Position numbers and translations under genes: made by a program. Below the pieces are notes generated by a model. It ran no database searches and had not been told where the DNA came from. It was given only the letters and a program-made list of their open reading frames with translations. From positions 248,001 to 312,000 of the forward strand of contig OY288157.1 in assembly GCA_958439195.1 (NCBI GenBank): a stretch of 64,000 nt of DNA, given 5' to 3'. The stretch's first letter is position 1. Every line of letters starts with the position of its first letter. Origin of the DNA: an uncultured Paracoccaceae bacterium (GTDB lineage: Bacteria; Pseudomonadota; Alphaproteobacteria; Rhodobacterales; Rhodobacteraceae). Positions 42,170 through 51,188 of this stretch are shown in pieces.

Positions 42170-42924
42170 CACTGCGCCCCCGCCAGCAGGTCGGCATAGC
42201 CGTTCTCTTCCACTTCCAGCGCCAGTTCCGGCCCGCCCGTCTTGATGATCCGGCCAGCCGCCATGATATGCACCACATCCGGTTTGATATGGTCCAGCAA
42301 CCGCTGGTAATGGGTGATCACCAGAAACGCCCGCCCCGCATCGCGCAGCGCGTTCACGCCTTCCGACACCAATTTCATCGCATCCACATCAAGGCCCGAA
42401 TCCGTTTCGTCCAAAATGCACATCTTGGGTTCCAGCATCGCCATTTGCAGGATCTCGTTGCGCTTCTTCTCGCCACCGGAAAAACCCACATTCACTGGCC
42501 GCTTCAACATTTCCGCGTCAATCTTCAACGTCTTGGCCTTGGCCCGCACGACCTTCAGGAAATCGCCCGCGCTCATTTCCTCTTCACCGCGCGCCTTGCG
42601 CTGCGCGTTCACCGCCGTCCGAAGGAAGGTCATGTTCCCCACGCCGGGAATTTCCACCGGATACTGAAACGCCAGGAACAGCCCCGCCGCCGCCCGCTCC
42701 TCCGGCTCCATGTCCAGCAACTCCTCGCCCTCCAGCGTGGCGCTGCCCTCTGTCACCTCATATCCCTCCCGGCCCGCCAGAACATAGGACAGGGTCGATT
42801 TCCCCGATCCGTTCGGACCCATGATCGCATGCACCTCGCCCGCCTTCACGGTCAGGTCGACGCCCTTAAGGATCTGCTTGTCCTCTTCTTGCAGTTTCAC
42901 ATGCAGGTTCTTGATATGCAGCAT
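42169..42924 (-). CDS. sufC: Fe-S cluster assembly ATPase SufC
   Basis: 251 residues. ABC-type ATPase: Walker A GPNGSGKST, signature LKRPVNVGFSGGEKKRNE, Walker B CILDETDSGLDVDAM. Starts MLHIKNLHVKLQEEDKQILKG. Part of SufBC2D. Confidence 0.97.
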   Translation of the reverse strand: MLHIKNLHVKLQEEDKQILKGVDLTVKAGEVHAIMGPNGSGKSTLSYVLAGREGYEVTEGSATLEGEELLDMEPEERAAAGLFLAFQYPVEIPGVGNMTFLRTAVNAQRKARGEEEMSAGDFLKVVRAKAKTLKIDAEMLKRPVNVGFSGGEKKRNEILQMAMLEPKMCILDETDSGLDVDAMKLVSEGVNALRDAGRAFLVITHYQRLLDHIKPDVVHIMAAGRIIKTGGPELALEVEENGYADLLAGAQ

Positions 42925-43033
42925 GGTGTTTCGTCCCGCTCTCAATGCCAAAGGGGGGCCACCGCCGCGCGGCGCCCCCGGTTTCCGTCACGCCGCCACA
43001 GCGGCAAAACTTGATGAACGGGCCTCTTGCCCG

Positions 43034-43279
43034 TCAGTAGAAATTGCTCTGCGTCAGTCCGGCCCCGATCACCGCCACAGACACCGCCACCAAGGTCAGA
43101 AACAACGGTAGCACCCTGCCCCGCTTCTTGCGTTTGCGCACAAATGTTCCGGGCGGCAGATACAGCGCACCTTCCATTCCCACGAACAGCGTGCGGTTGG
43201 TGTTTAATCCGCCCGCTTGAATGCGGTCCAGACGGTTGGCGAATTCCTGTTTCGGGTCGAATTGCGGGGAACGGGACAT
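43034..43279 (-). CDS. Small single-pass membrane protein of the suf operon
   Basis: 81 residues: polar N-terminus (MSRSPQFDPKQEFANRLDRIQAGG), a basic stretch FVRKRKKRGR, one C-terminal helix (VLPLFLTLVAVSVAVIGAG). Located between the ybjQ-like gene and sufC. I recall such a protein at this position in other Rhodobacterales but know no function. Confidence 0.7.
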   Translation of the reverse strand: MSRSPQFDPKQEFANRLDRIQAGGLNTNRTLFVGMEGALYLPPGTFVRKRKKRGRVLPLFLTLVAVSVAVIGAGLTQSNFY

Positions 43280-43385
43280 GACGGGCACCACTTACAGACA
43301 ACACTGCAAGAATGCCTGCCACGCAACCATGACGCGACTGCGTAAAATTCAAGGCAATATCCTGCATCATCCCCGCCCGCAGGCC

Positions 43386-43697
43386 CTATCCCAGCCGCAC
43401 CGCAGTGCCGCTTGCCGATACCATCAACATCTGGCCGATCACCTCGTAATCCAGATCGACACCCACCACCGCATTTGCCCCACGCGACCGCGCCTGCTCT
43501 TGCATCTCGCTCAACGCCGTTTCGCGCGCATCGGCCAGCTTCGCCTCATAGGCGCCCGATCGCCCCCCGATAATATCGGTGATCCCGGCAAACAGATCGC
43601 GCATGATATTCGCGCCCATGATCGCCTCGCCGGTCACGATGCCCAGGTATTCCGCAATCTGATAGCCCTCCACCGAAGGCGTCGTCGTCACGATCAT
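43386..43697 (-). CDS. YbjQ family (DUF74) protein
   Basis: 103 residues of the YbjQ family: MIVTTTPSVEGYQIAEYLGIVTGEAIMG, DIIGGRSGAYEAKLADARETALSEM, and ANAVVGVDLDYEVIG. Often described as a heavy-metal-binding-like domain, forms pentameric rings in structures; function unknown. In the suf operon, between sufB and sufC, suggesting a link to metal handling. Confidence 0.88.
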   Translation of the reverse strand: MIVTTTPSVEGYQIAEYLGIVTGEAIMGANIMRDLFAGITDIIGGRSGAYEAKLADARETALSEMQEQARSRGANAVVGVDLDYEVIGQMLMVSASGTAVRLG

Positions 43698-43713
43698 CGC
43701 GCATCACTCCCGA

Positions 43714-43757
43714 CAAATTTCTTCGAAGAAATTTGCAAAAATCTTCGAAGATTTTTG
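43714..43757. repeat. Two back-to-back 22-bp palindromes after sufB
   Basis: 43714-43735 is centred on CTTCGAAG with AAATTT arms; 43736-43757 is centred on the same octamer with AAAAAT arms. Same pair, same order as 28849-28892, ending 2 bases before the sufB stop codon on the minus strand. Likely 3' transcript processing or termination within the operon. Confidence 0.85.
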
Positions 43758-43759
43758 GC

Positions 43760-45301
43760 TCACCCCACAGACCCTTCCAGCGAAATCGCCACAAGGCTCT
43801 GTGCCTCCATGGCAAATTCCATCGGCAGCGCCTGCAACACATCCTTGCAGAACCCGTTGACGACCAGCGCCACCGCCTCTTCCTCATCCATCCCGCGCGA
43901 CCGGCAATAGAACAGCTGATCCTCGTCCACCTTGGACGTGGTCGCCTCATGTTCCACGCGGGATGAGTTGTTCTTCACCTCGATATACGGCACCGTATGC
44001 GCCCCGCATTTGTCGCCGATCAGCAGGCTGTCGCATTGCGTATAGTTGCGGCTGTTCGTGGCCTTCGGGTGCATCGTCACCAACCCGCGATAGGTGTTCT
44101 GCGCGCGCCCCGCGCTGATCCCTTTCGATACGATCCGCGATTTGGTGTTCTTGCCCAAATGGATCATCTTGGTGCCAGTATCCGCCTGCTGGGCATTGTT
44201 GGCGATGGCGATGGAATAGAACTCGCCCTGTGAATCATCCCCCCGCAGGATGCAGGATGGGTATTTCCAGGTGATCGCCGACCCGGTTTCCACCTGCGTC
44301 CACATCACCTTTGACCGGTCTCCCCGGCAATCGGCCCGCTTGGTGACAAAGTTATAGATGCCGCCCTTACCGTTCTCATCGCCCGGATACCAGTTCTGCA
44401 CCGTCGAATACTTGACCTCGGCATCTTCCAGGATGACGATCTCCACCACCGCCGCATGCAACTGATGTGTATCGCGCTTGGGCGCGGTGCATCCCTCAAG
44501 GTAGCTTACATAGCTGCCCTTTTCGGCAATGATCAGCGTCCGCTCGAACTGCCCGGTATTCTCCGCATTGATGCGGAAATAGGTGCTCAATTCCATTGGG
44601 CAGCGCACGCCTTCGGGGATGTAAACGAACGACCCGTCCGAGAACACAGCCGAATTCAGCGTTGCAAAGAAATTGTCGGATTGCGGCACAACCGATCCCA
44701 GATACTTCTTCACCAATTCAGGATGCTCGCGCACGGCCTCGCTGATGGAACAGAAGATCACCCCGGCCTTGGCCAGTTCCGCCTTGAACGTGGTCCCCAC
44801 GGATACGGAATCGAACACCGCATCCACCGCCACCCGCCGCTCGCCCTCGGGCGCTTCCACCCCGGCCAGCAGCGCCTGCTCCTTCAGCGGAATGCCCAGT
44901 TTGGCATAGGTCGCCAACAGCTTCGGGTCCACCTCATCCAAAGACTTAGGCTTTACCGCCATGCTCTTGGGTTTGGCGTAATAATACTGGTCCTGATAAT
45001 CGATCGCCGGATAGCTCACCATCGCCCAGGTCGGCTCTTCCAGATTGACCCAGCGCCGATAGGCCGCCAGCCGCCAATCCAGCATCCATTCCGGCTCGCC
45101 GTTCTTTTCGGAAATCAACCGGACAATGTCTTCCGACAGCCCCTTGGGCGCGAAATCCATCTCGATATCGGTATCCCAGCCGTATTTGTATTTGCCGGCC
45201 ATCGCCTCGACGGTTTCGATCGTCTCACGATCCACGCCATCACGAATGTCAGCCCGAATCTCGGCCCCCATATCGACATCCTTCAGCGCGGCTTCGGTCA
45301 T
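43760..45301 (-). CDS. sufB: Fe-S cluster assembly scaffold subunit SufB
   Basis: 513 residues. Core scaffold of SufBC2D. Conserved blocks: WDTDIEMDFAPKGLSEDIVRLIS, FPVTSL-type strands including FRINAENTGQFERTLIIAE, GCTAPKRDTHQLHAAVVEIVILEDAEVKYSTVQNWYPG and KCGAHTVPYIEVKNNSSRVEHEATTSKV with the conserved Cys. Follows the nifS-like gene after 49 bases. Confidence 0.97.
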   Translation of the reverse strand: MTEAALKDVDMGAEIRADIRDGVDRETIETVEAMAGKYKYGWDTDIEMDFAPKGLSEDIVRLISEKNGEPEWMLDWRLAAYRRWVNLEEPTWAMVSYPAIDYQDQYYYAKPKSMAVKPKSLDEVDPKLLATYAKLGIPLKEQALLAGVEAPEGERRVAVDAVFDSVSVGTTFKAELAKAGVIFCSISEAVREHPELVKKYLGSVVPQSDNFFATLNSAVFSDGSFVYIPEGVRCPMELSTYFRINAENTGQFERTLIIAEKGSYVSYLEGCTAPKRDTHQLHAAVVEIVILEDAEVKYSTVQNWYPGDENGKGGIYNFVTKRADCRGDRSKVMWTQVETGSAITWKYPSCILRGDDSQGEFYSIAIANNAQQADTGTKMIHLGKNTKSRIVSKGISAGRAQNTYRGLVTMHPKATNSRNYTQCDSLLIGDKCGAHTVPYIEVKNNSSRVEHEATTSKVDEDQLFYCRSRGMDEEEAVALVVNGFCKDVLQALPMEFAMEAQSLVAISLEGSVG

Positions 45302-45350
45302 CGGTTCATCTCCACGTCGCAGGGGTCAGACGCCCCGCTCAATTCCAAAC

Positions 45351-46382
45351 TCAAGCAGCCCTGTTCAGGGCCTTGCGATATTGCGCGCACCACACATCGG
45401 CAAAGCGCAACACCTCATCTCGTCTCATCCCCGGCCCCAGCGACACGCGCATCGCCTGCGCCGCCAAGGCATCGTCATATCCCATCGCCGTCAGCACGCG
45501 GCTTGCCCGTACCTTGCCGCTGGAACAGGCAGACCCGGCTGAAACCGCAAACCCCGCCAGATCCATCGCCATCACCTGCGTCTCGCCCTTCCATCCGGGC
45601 GCGATCAGGCACAGCGTGTTGGGCAGGCGCGGCTCCCCTTTCCCGACAGAAATAGTATTGTTTGCCGCAGAGGACAATCCAACTTCTAGAATATTTCTAA
45701 GTTCGGCAACCTCATCCCAGACCCCATTCGCCAGATCGCGCTGCGCCGCTTCGGCCGCAGCGCCCATCCCGGCAATGCCAAGGATGTTCTCGGTCCCGGC
45801 CCGCCGCCCCATCTCTTGCCCGCCCCCGGTCAGCACAGGCGCCACCTCGAACCCGTCGCGCACGATCAACGCACCCACACCCTTCGGCCCGCCAAACTTG
45901 TGCGCCGATACGATGGCCATCTCCGCCCCGCTCCAGGCAAAGGAAAACGGCACCTTCCCGACCGCCTGCACAATGTCCAGCAACAGCGGAACACCCGCCT
46001 CCCGCGCCGGGGCATCGGCAATCACGCCCGTCTCGTTATTCGCATGGCCCCAGGCCAAGGCCCGCGCCCCCGGTCCCTCGCGTCGCTGTGACCACAGGCA
46101 ATCATGGGCCGTCGGGTCCACTTCTACCGTCCCCACCGGCAGCCGCGCCAACACCGCCGCCGCCTCGGTTGCCCCAGAGGTGAACACTACTTCGGCAGGC
46201 TTGCACCCCACCGCCGCCGCCACCTGCGCCCGCGCCCGTTCGACCAAAGCCCGCGCCGCCCGCCCCTCGGCATGAACCGATGACGGATTTCCCACCACAT
46301 CCATTGCCGCAAGCATCGCCGCCCGCGCCTCTGGACGCAGCGGTGCCGTGGCATTCCAATCCAGATAGACCCGCGGCCTCAT
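45351..46382 (-). CDS. Class V aminotransferase, cysteine desulfurase (NifS/IscS-like)
   Basis: 343 residues. PLP lysine in SAHKFGGPKGVG, active-site cysteine region SAGSACSSGKVRASRVLTAMG, N-terminus YLDWNATAPLRPEARAAM. Works beside SufS in many Rhodobacterales isc/suf operons; here between iscR and sufB. A second desulfurase in one operon suggests functional division. Confidence 0.93.
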   Translation of the reverse strand: MRPRVYLDWNATAPLRPEARAAMLAAMDVVGNPSSVHAEGRAARALVERARAQVAAAVGCKPAEVVFTSGATEAAAVLARLPVGTVEVDPTAHDCLWSQRREGPGARALAWGHANNETGVIADAPAREAGVPLLLDIVQAVGKVPFSFAWSGAEMAIVSAHKFGGPKGVGALIVRDGFEVAPVLTGGGQEMGRRAGTENILGIAGMGAAAEAAQRDLANGVWDEVAELRNILEVGLSSAANNTISVGKGEPRLPNTLCLIAPGWKGETQVMAMDLAGFAVSAGSACSSGKVRASRVLTAMGYDDALAAQAMRVSLGPGMRRDEVLRFADVWCAQYRKALNRAA

Positions 46383-46453
46383 GGTTCACCTTGGCCAAAA
46401 TACCCATAAACGGTCGCCGCAAAAAGCCACGCACCCCAACTGGGTGTCCCAAC

Positions 46454-46469
46454 TTTTCGCAGAAAAATC
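46454..46469. repeat. AT-rich imperfect palindrome after iscR
   Basis: TTTTCGCAGAAAAATC, 7 bases beyond the iscR stop. Relative of the element at 17976-17994; same TTCGCAGAA core. Confidence 0.55.
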
Positions 46470-46475
46470 GCCCCG

Positions 46476-46952
46476 TCACGCATCCTCATCCACCACGCGA
46501 AACAGTTGCGGCACCGCCGGGCAAGGCGTCATCTGGTTGCGGATCACGTCCGACAGCCGGGTCTGGTGCAGGAATACATAGACATGCGCGCTCAACCCCT
46601 CCCACAGCCGATTGGTCAGGCTCTGCGCCCGTGTCCCCGATACGCCCCCCGAGACCCCTGCCCCGGTATGCAGCGCGTCCACCGTTTCCTCGACCGCCTC
46701 CAGCACATCAGATACCCGGATCGCATCCGGGCTGCGCGCCAGCCGGTATCCGCCCCCCGGCCCGCGCACCGCCTCTACCAACCCCGCCCGCCGCAGCTTC
46801 ACGAACAACTGCTCCAGATACGGCAGGCTGATGTCCTGTCGCTTGGCCACCTCGGCCAGCGATACCAGCTCATCCCCCCCCGACTTGGCCTCGGCCAGCG
46901 CCAGATCGGCCAGCGCAACCATCGCATAGCGCCCCTTGGTCGACAGTTTCAT
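46476..46952 (-). CDS. iscR: Rrf2 family iron-sulfur regulator IscR
   Basis: 158 residues. N-terminal winged helix MKLSTKGRYAMVALADLALAE with ISLPYLEQLFVKLRRAGLVEAVRGPGGGYRLA. The three-cysteine cluster of E. coli IscR is missing; the only cysteine is in TPCPAVPQL near the C-terminus, as in the R. sphaeroides type of IscR. It heads the iron-sulfur operon and is expected to repress it when iron is ample. An ICE/Irr-like palindrome lies upstream. Confidence 0.93.
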   Translation of the reverse strand: MKLSTKGRYAMVALADLALAEAKSGGDELVSLAEVAKRQDISLPYLEQLFVKLRRAGLVEAVRGPGGGYRLARSPDAIRVSDVLEAVEETVDALHTGAGVSGGVSGTRAQSLTNRLWEGLSAHVYVFLHQTRLSDVIRNQMTPCPAVPQLFRVVDEDA

Positions 46953-47036
46953 GACCGATCCCTTGCAAAAACATTGACGGCGCGGGTGCGGCCCATTACC
47001 TGAAACCGACCCGACAAACGGCACCTTCCCGGCGCC

Positions 47037-47053
47037 TTTGGAATGGTTCTAAA
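47037..47053. promoter_or_regulatory. ICE (Irr box)-like palindrome upstream of iscR
   Basis: Read on the minus strand: TTTAGAA, CCA, TTCCAAA, one mismatch to TTTAGAA-N3-TTCTAAA. The iron regulator Irr binds such sites in alphaproteobacteria, from memory. It lies between iscR and the divergent hydrolase gene and would tie the suf operon to iron status. Confidence 0.45.
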
Positions 47054-47107
47054 TTGTCCGAGCGAAGTCGTCAACAATTCGCTCCCGATAAAGACAGGCG
47101 CTATACA

Positions 47108-47767
47108 ATGCCCGAAGTGATTTTCGCTGGTCCTGAAGGCCGGCTCGAAGGCCGCTACCACCCGCAAAAGGAACGTGACGCCCCCATCGCAATCGTGCTG
47201 CACCCGCACCCGCAATACGGCGGCACGATGAACAACAAGGTCGTCTACAACCTTCATTATGCGTTCTACAATCTGGGCTTTACCGTCCTGCGCTTCAACT
47301 TTCGGGGCGTCGGGCGCAGCCAGGGCGAATATGATATGGGGATCGGCGAATTGTCCGATGCCGCCTCGGCGCTGGATTACCTTCAGTCAATGAACCAGAA
47401 CGCCAAGCATTGCTGGGTTGCGGGCTTTTCTTTCGGGGCCTGGATCGGGATGCAGCTTCTGATGCGCCGCCCGGAAATCACCGGCTTCATCTCGGTCGCG
47501 CCCCCCGCCAATCTTTATGATTTCTCCTTCCTCGCCCCCTGCCCGTCCTCGGGCCTGATCATCAACGGCACCGCCGACCGCGTCGCCCCGCCAAAGGACA
47601 CCCGTCAACTGGTGTCCAAGCTGCACGAACAAAAGGGCATCACCATCACCCATACCGAGGTTGAGGGTGCGGATCACTTCTTCAAGGATGAAGAGGCGCA
47701 TATGAAACCGATGATCGAAACCGTCGCCCATTATGTCCGCCGCCGCCTGACCGAAGGATCGCGCTGA
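47108..47767 (+). CDS. Alpha/beta hydrolase
   Basis: 219 residues. Nucleophile elbow GFSFGAW at about residue 105; the LRFNFRGVGRSQGEYDMGIGEL oxyanion region and HVEGADHFFKDE with the catalytic His are present. No signal peptide. The start MPEVIFAGPEG at 47108 fits the family. Divergent from iscR; substrate unknown. Confidence 0.88.
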   Translation: MPEVIFAGPEGRLEGRYHPQKERDAPIAIVLHPHPQYGGTMNNKVVYNLHYAFYNLGFTVLRFNFRGVGRSQGEYDMGIGELSDAASALDYLQSMNQNAKHCWVAGFSFGAWIGMQLLMRRPEITGFISVAPPANLYDFSFLAPCPSSGLIINGTADRVAPPKDTRQLVSKLHEQKGITITHTEVEGADHFFKDEEAHMKPMIETVAHYVRRRLTEGSR

Positions 47768-48027
47768 TGCCCATTCTTCAGGACTTGACCGAACAACTGG
47801 CCAAGGACGTCGTCGATGCGATGGATGAACTGGGCGACGACAAGCTGCATGACCGGGTCGGCAAGGTTCTGCTCGACGCCTCTCCCACCACGCAAGAGGC
47901 GTTCATGACCGCCGTCCGCGTCATCCTGGCCGAACGCAAGGGGCGCAAGTTCCTGGAACAGACGCTCCGGGCCAAACGCGAGGGCGGCACCGCCCCGCAG
48001 GCCCCCCGCGACTCGGCCGGTCATTGA
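47767..48027 (+). CDS. Conserved hypothetical protein, 86 residues
   Basis: Helical acidic protein (QDLTEQLAKDVVDAMDELGDDKLHDRVGKVLLDASPTTQEAFMTAVRVILAERKGRKFLEQTL). No domain recognised. Start overlaps the hydrolase stop by one base, and its stop overlaps the next gene, so all three are coupled. I recall similar proteins in Rhodobacterales without known function. Confidence 0.8.
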   Translation: MPILQDLTEQLAKDVVDAMDELGDDKLHDRVGKVLLDASPTTQEAFMTAVRVILAERKGRKFLEQTLRAKREGGTAPQAPRDSAGH

Positions 48028-48608
48028 CCACGCGGCTCGACCAGCAATTCGCTTTTTTGAATGAGGCGGACCGCCTGAAATCCGTCCTGCGCGCCACCAC
48101 GCTTTGCGATGGCTCGCGCCCGGAAAATTCCGGCGAACACAGTTGGCACCTTGCGCTTTACGCCCTGACCCTGGCCGATCACGCCCCGCCCGGCGTGTCG
48201 ATCGACCGGGTGATCCGCATGCTTTTGCTGCATGATCTGGTCGAAATCGACACTGGCGATGTTCCCATCCATTCTGCCAACGGCGCAGCCCATGCCTCGG
48301 CGGAAACCGTGCAGGCCGAACAGCGCGCCGCCGACCGCATCTTCGGCCTGCTTCCCCCCGACCTCGCCGCCCAGTTCCGCACCCTGTGGGAAGAATTCGA
48401 GGCGACTGAATCCCCCGACGCCATCTTCGCCAAATCGCTGGATCGCGTGCAGCCCGTCATGGCCAACCTGCAATCCGGCGGCGGCACCTGGATCACCTAC
48501 AACGTGACCCTTGACCAGCTTGACACCCGTGTGGGTGCCAAGATCGCCCGCGGCGCACCCCGCCTTTGGGAATGGGTGCGCGCGCAGACCTTGCGCTTCT
48601 TCGCCTAG
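48024..48608 (+). CDS. HD domain phosphohydrolase (YfbR-like)
   Basis: 194 residues from a TTG whose last two bases form part of the previous stop. Metal ligands in SGEHSWHLALYALTL, the HD pair in MLLLHDLVEIDTGD, and a distal Asp in FAKSLDRVQPVM. Family members remove phosphate from nucleotides; activity here is inferred. Confidence 0.86.
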   Translation: MTTRLDQQFAFLNEADRLKSVLRATTLCDGSRPENSGEHSWHLALYALTLADHAPPGVSIDRVIRMLLLHDLVEIDTGDVPIHSANGAAHASAETVQAEQRAADRIFGLLPPDLAAQFRTLWEEFEATESPDAIFAKSLDRVQPVMANLQSGGGTWITYNVTLDQLDTRVGAKIARGAPRLWEWVRAQTLRFFA

Positions 48609-49747
48609 TCCCGCCAGTCCCCCGGCATCACCGGCGGTTCCATCTTCGGGCCAAAGGGGCGCAGCGGCACCGGGCGATAGCCATGCAGCCGCCACCGCTC
48701 GCGCGCCATCCAGGCCACGGCGCGGATCGACGGCGGCGGCGACCGATCCACTCCTTTCCCCTTCAACAGCCCAGAAAACCAGCCGGTCTTGGGCGGATGA
48801 TTGTCCAACGATGCATCCACCGCCACGGCCATCTGCGCGGCATCCTTCATCGCGTCCGAAATCTCCAGCCCCGCCTCCTCGGCCCCGCCCGCAATCCACA
48901 ACAGCGCCGCATTGGAAAGCCCCCGGATCGGCCCCCCGCCCCCGACCCCGCCATGCGTGCCCGGAAACCATTCCTGCCGATAGGGCAAATCCCCCTCGCC
49001 GATGTTCAACTCTGTCAGGTTCTCCCACAGGGTCGGCGGAAAGGTGCGCCGCCGTTCATCAATCGCCACCGCATGGCGGGCCGATTTCACCATGCTCGAC
49101 AGCCGCAGATCGTGGAACTTGTATTTCCCGTTGGTCACCGCCGCCAATCCGGCAAAATGATCCGGCACCCCCAACGCGCCTACCGTATCCCAGACCCCCA
49201 GGTAATCCACCGCCAACATCTCCACCGGCGCCGGACGCACCAACCGATCCGTCTCGCTGGTGGCAAAACGCGGCGAAAACGCCGCCCGAAACTGCAGGCT
49301 CGCCGGTGCGTCCGGGTGCGATCCGGACGCGCGGTTGCGATACAGCGTCATCGCCTCGCCGATCCGTCCGATCGTCGCTGGCTCTGGCAGCCCGCAATTC
49401 CTCAACAACCCCGCCAGCGACCGCGCCATATAGGCGCCCCGCGAAAACCCGAACAGGAACAGCCTGTCCCCCGGCTCATACACCGCCGCCACCTCACGAT
49501 AGGCCGCCTCCAGCCGGGCATCCAGACCCCAGCCAAACGCCCCGCCCGTCACCCGGTCCACCGCGCGTTCGATTGGCCCCGCCTCTTTCTTCCGCGTGCC
49601 AACCCCCGGCAGATAGATCGCCCGCTGCACAACCCCCGCCGCGGTCACCGGCCGCACGTTCCGCGACAGGACCGCCACATTTGTCTGCTCCACCATGTCC
49701 AGATGGTTCCACGTTCCGTCACAAAACACCGCTATATTCTTCATCAC
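48605..49747 (-). CDS. DUF2235 alpha/beta-hydrolase-type protein
   Basis: 380 residues. N-terminal KNIAVFCDGTWNHLD, nucleophile motif GFSRGAYMARSLAGLLR at about residue 100, and YLGVWDTVGALG match DUF2235, the fold shared with the Tle1 type VI lipase effectors. No type VI genes are nearby, so a toxin role is not supported. Converges with the HD gene with a 4-base overlap. Confidence 0.88.
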   Translation of the reverse strand: MMKNIAVFCDGTWNHLDMVEQTNVAVLSRNVRPVTAAGVVQRAIYLPGVGTRKKEAGPIERAVDRVTGGAFGWGLDARLEAAYREVAAVYEPGDRLFLFGFSRGAYMARSLAGLLRNCGLPEPATIGRIGEAMTLYRNRASGSHPDAPASLQFRAAFSPRFATSETDRLVRPAPVEMLAVDYLGVWDTVGALGVPDHFAGLAAVTNGKYKFHDLRLSSMVKSARHAVAIDERRRTFPPTLWENLTELNIGEGDLPYRQEWFPGTHGGVGGGGPIRGLSNAALLWIAGGAEEAGLEISDAMKDAAQMAVAVDASLDNHPPKTGWFSGLLKGKGVDRSPPPSIRAVAWMARERWRLHGYRPVPLRPFGPKMEPPVMPGDWRD

Positions 49748-49900
49748 TCACCCCCGGATCCGCCCCAGAATGATCAACCACAGGGCGAGTTCGGTCAATC
49801 CCGGCAATAAACGGTATACAGTCGCATACAATACTTTCCAAAGCGGCCGTTTTCGACTATGGACCCCGGCAACATTTCCGCTTCCGAAAGGGCAAAAGGC

Positions 49901-51115
49901 ATGACCAAGATCAAGGTGGCAAACCCCGTCGTCGAACTCGACGGCGATGAAATGACCCGGATCATCTGGGATTTCATCAAGAAAAAGCTGATCCTGCCCT
50001 ATCTCGACATAGACCTGCTTTACTACGATCTGGGGATCGAAGAACGCAACCGCACCAATGACCAGATCACAGTGGATGCCGCCCATGCCATCCTGAAACA
50101 CGGCGTCGGCGTCAAATGCGCCACCATCACCCCCGATGAAGGCCGGGTTCAGGAATTTGGCCTGAAACAGATGTGGAAATCGCCCAACGGCACGATCCGC
50201 AACATCATCGGCGGCGTGATCTTCCGCGAACCGATCATCTGCAAGAACGTCCCCCGCCTTGTCCCCGGCTGGACAAAGCCCATTGTCGTGGGCCGCCACG
50301 CCTTTGGTGACCAATACCGCGCCACCGATTTCCGTTTTCCGGGCAAGGGCAAGGTCACCATCAAATTCGTGGGCGAAGACGGCACCGTGATCGAACGCGA
50401 TGTTTTTGATGCCCCCGGTTCCGGCGTCACGATGGCGATGTATAACCTTGATGCCTCGATCTATGATTTCGCCCGTTCCTCGTTCAATTACGGGCTGATG
50501 AAAGGCTGGCCGGTCTACCTCTCCACCAAGAACACAATCCTCAAGGCTTATGATGGCCGCTTCAAGGACATCTTCGCCGAGGTTTACGCCGCCGAATTCG
50601 AAGACCGGTTCAAGGCGCTTGGTATCCATTACGAACACCGCCTGATCGACGACATGGTGGCATCAGCGATGAAATGGTCGGGTGGCTATGTCTGGGCCTG
50701 CAAGAACTATGATGGCGACGTGCAATCCGACACCGTGGCCCAGGGCTTCGGTTCACTCGGGCTGATGACCTCGGTTCTGATGACCCCAGATGGCAAGGTG
50801 GTCGAGGCCGAGGCCGCCCACGGCACCGTCACCCGCCACTACCGCGAACACCAGCAGGGCAAGCAGACCTCGACCAATTCCATCGCCTCGATCATCGCCT
50901 GGACCGGCGCGCTGAAACACCGCGCCAAGCTGGATGACAATGACGCCCTGATGCGCTTTGCCACCACGCTGGAACGGGTCACCGTGCAGACGGTCGAAGA
51001 CGGCTGGATGACCAAGGATCTCGCCCTCCTCGTCGGTCCCGATCAGAAATGGCTGACCACCATCGGCTATCTCGACAAGGTCGATGCCTATCTGAACAAG
51101 GCGATGGCAGGCTGA
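49901..51115 (+). CDS. icd: NADP-dependent isocitrate dehydrogenase
   Basis: 404 residues, eukaryotic/alphaproteobacterial type. Starts MTKIKVANPVVELDGDEMTRIIW; substrate loop SPNGTIRNIIGGVIFREPI, metal-ligand region YDGDVQSDTVAQGFGSLG and VEAEAAHGTVTRHY are present. TCA-cycle enzyme. A longer in-frame start 14 codons earlier lacks family similarity. Confidence 0.97.
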   Translation: MTKIKVANPVVELDGDEMTRIIWDFIKKKLILPYLDIDLLYYDLGIEERNRTNDQITVDAAHAILKHGVGVKCATITPDEGRVQEFGLKQMWKSPNGTIRNIIGGVIFREPIICKNVPRLVPGWTKPIVVGRHAFGDQYRATDFRFPGKGKVTIKFVGEDGTVIERDVFDAPGSGVTMAMYNLDASIYDFARSSFNYGLMKGWPVYLSTKNTILKAYDGRFKDIFAEVYAAEFEDRFKALGIHYEHRLIDDMVASAMKWSGGYVWACKNYDGDVQSDTVAQGFGSLGLMTSVLMTPDGKVVEAEAAHGTVTRHYREHQQGKQTSTNSIASIIAWTGALKHRAKLDDNDALMRFATTLERVTVQTVEDGWMTKDLALLVGPDQKWLTTIGYLDKVDAYLNKAMAG

Positions 51116-51122
51116 CCCCGCC

Positions 51123-51157
51123 CCCACCTCTTTCCCGTTCACAGGGGGAGAGGTGGG
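51123..51157 (+). terminator. Hairpin after icd
   Basis: Perfect 9-bp stem CCCACCTCT/AGAGGTGGG, 8 bases beyond the icd stop, loop of 17. No T run follows, so it may be a processing or stabilising hairpin rather than a classic terminator. Confidence 0.5.
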
Positions 51158-51188
51158 AATGCCTGCGTTGCGCATTCGTCCAGAAGGG

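Noticed and set aside
48605..49747. Type VI secretion lipase effector
   Set aside because: DUF2235 fold fits, but there are no VgrG, Hcp, PAAR or immunity genes nearby.
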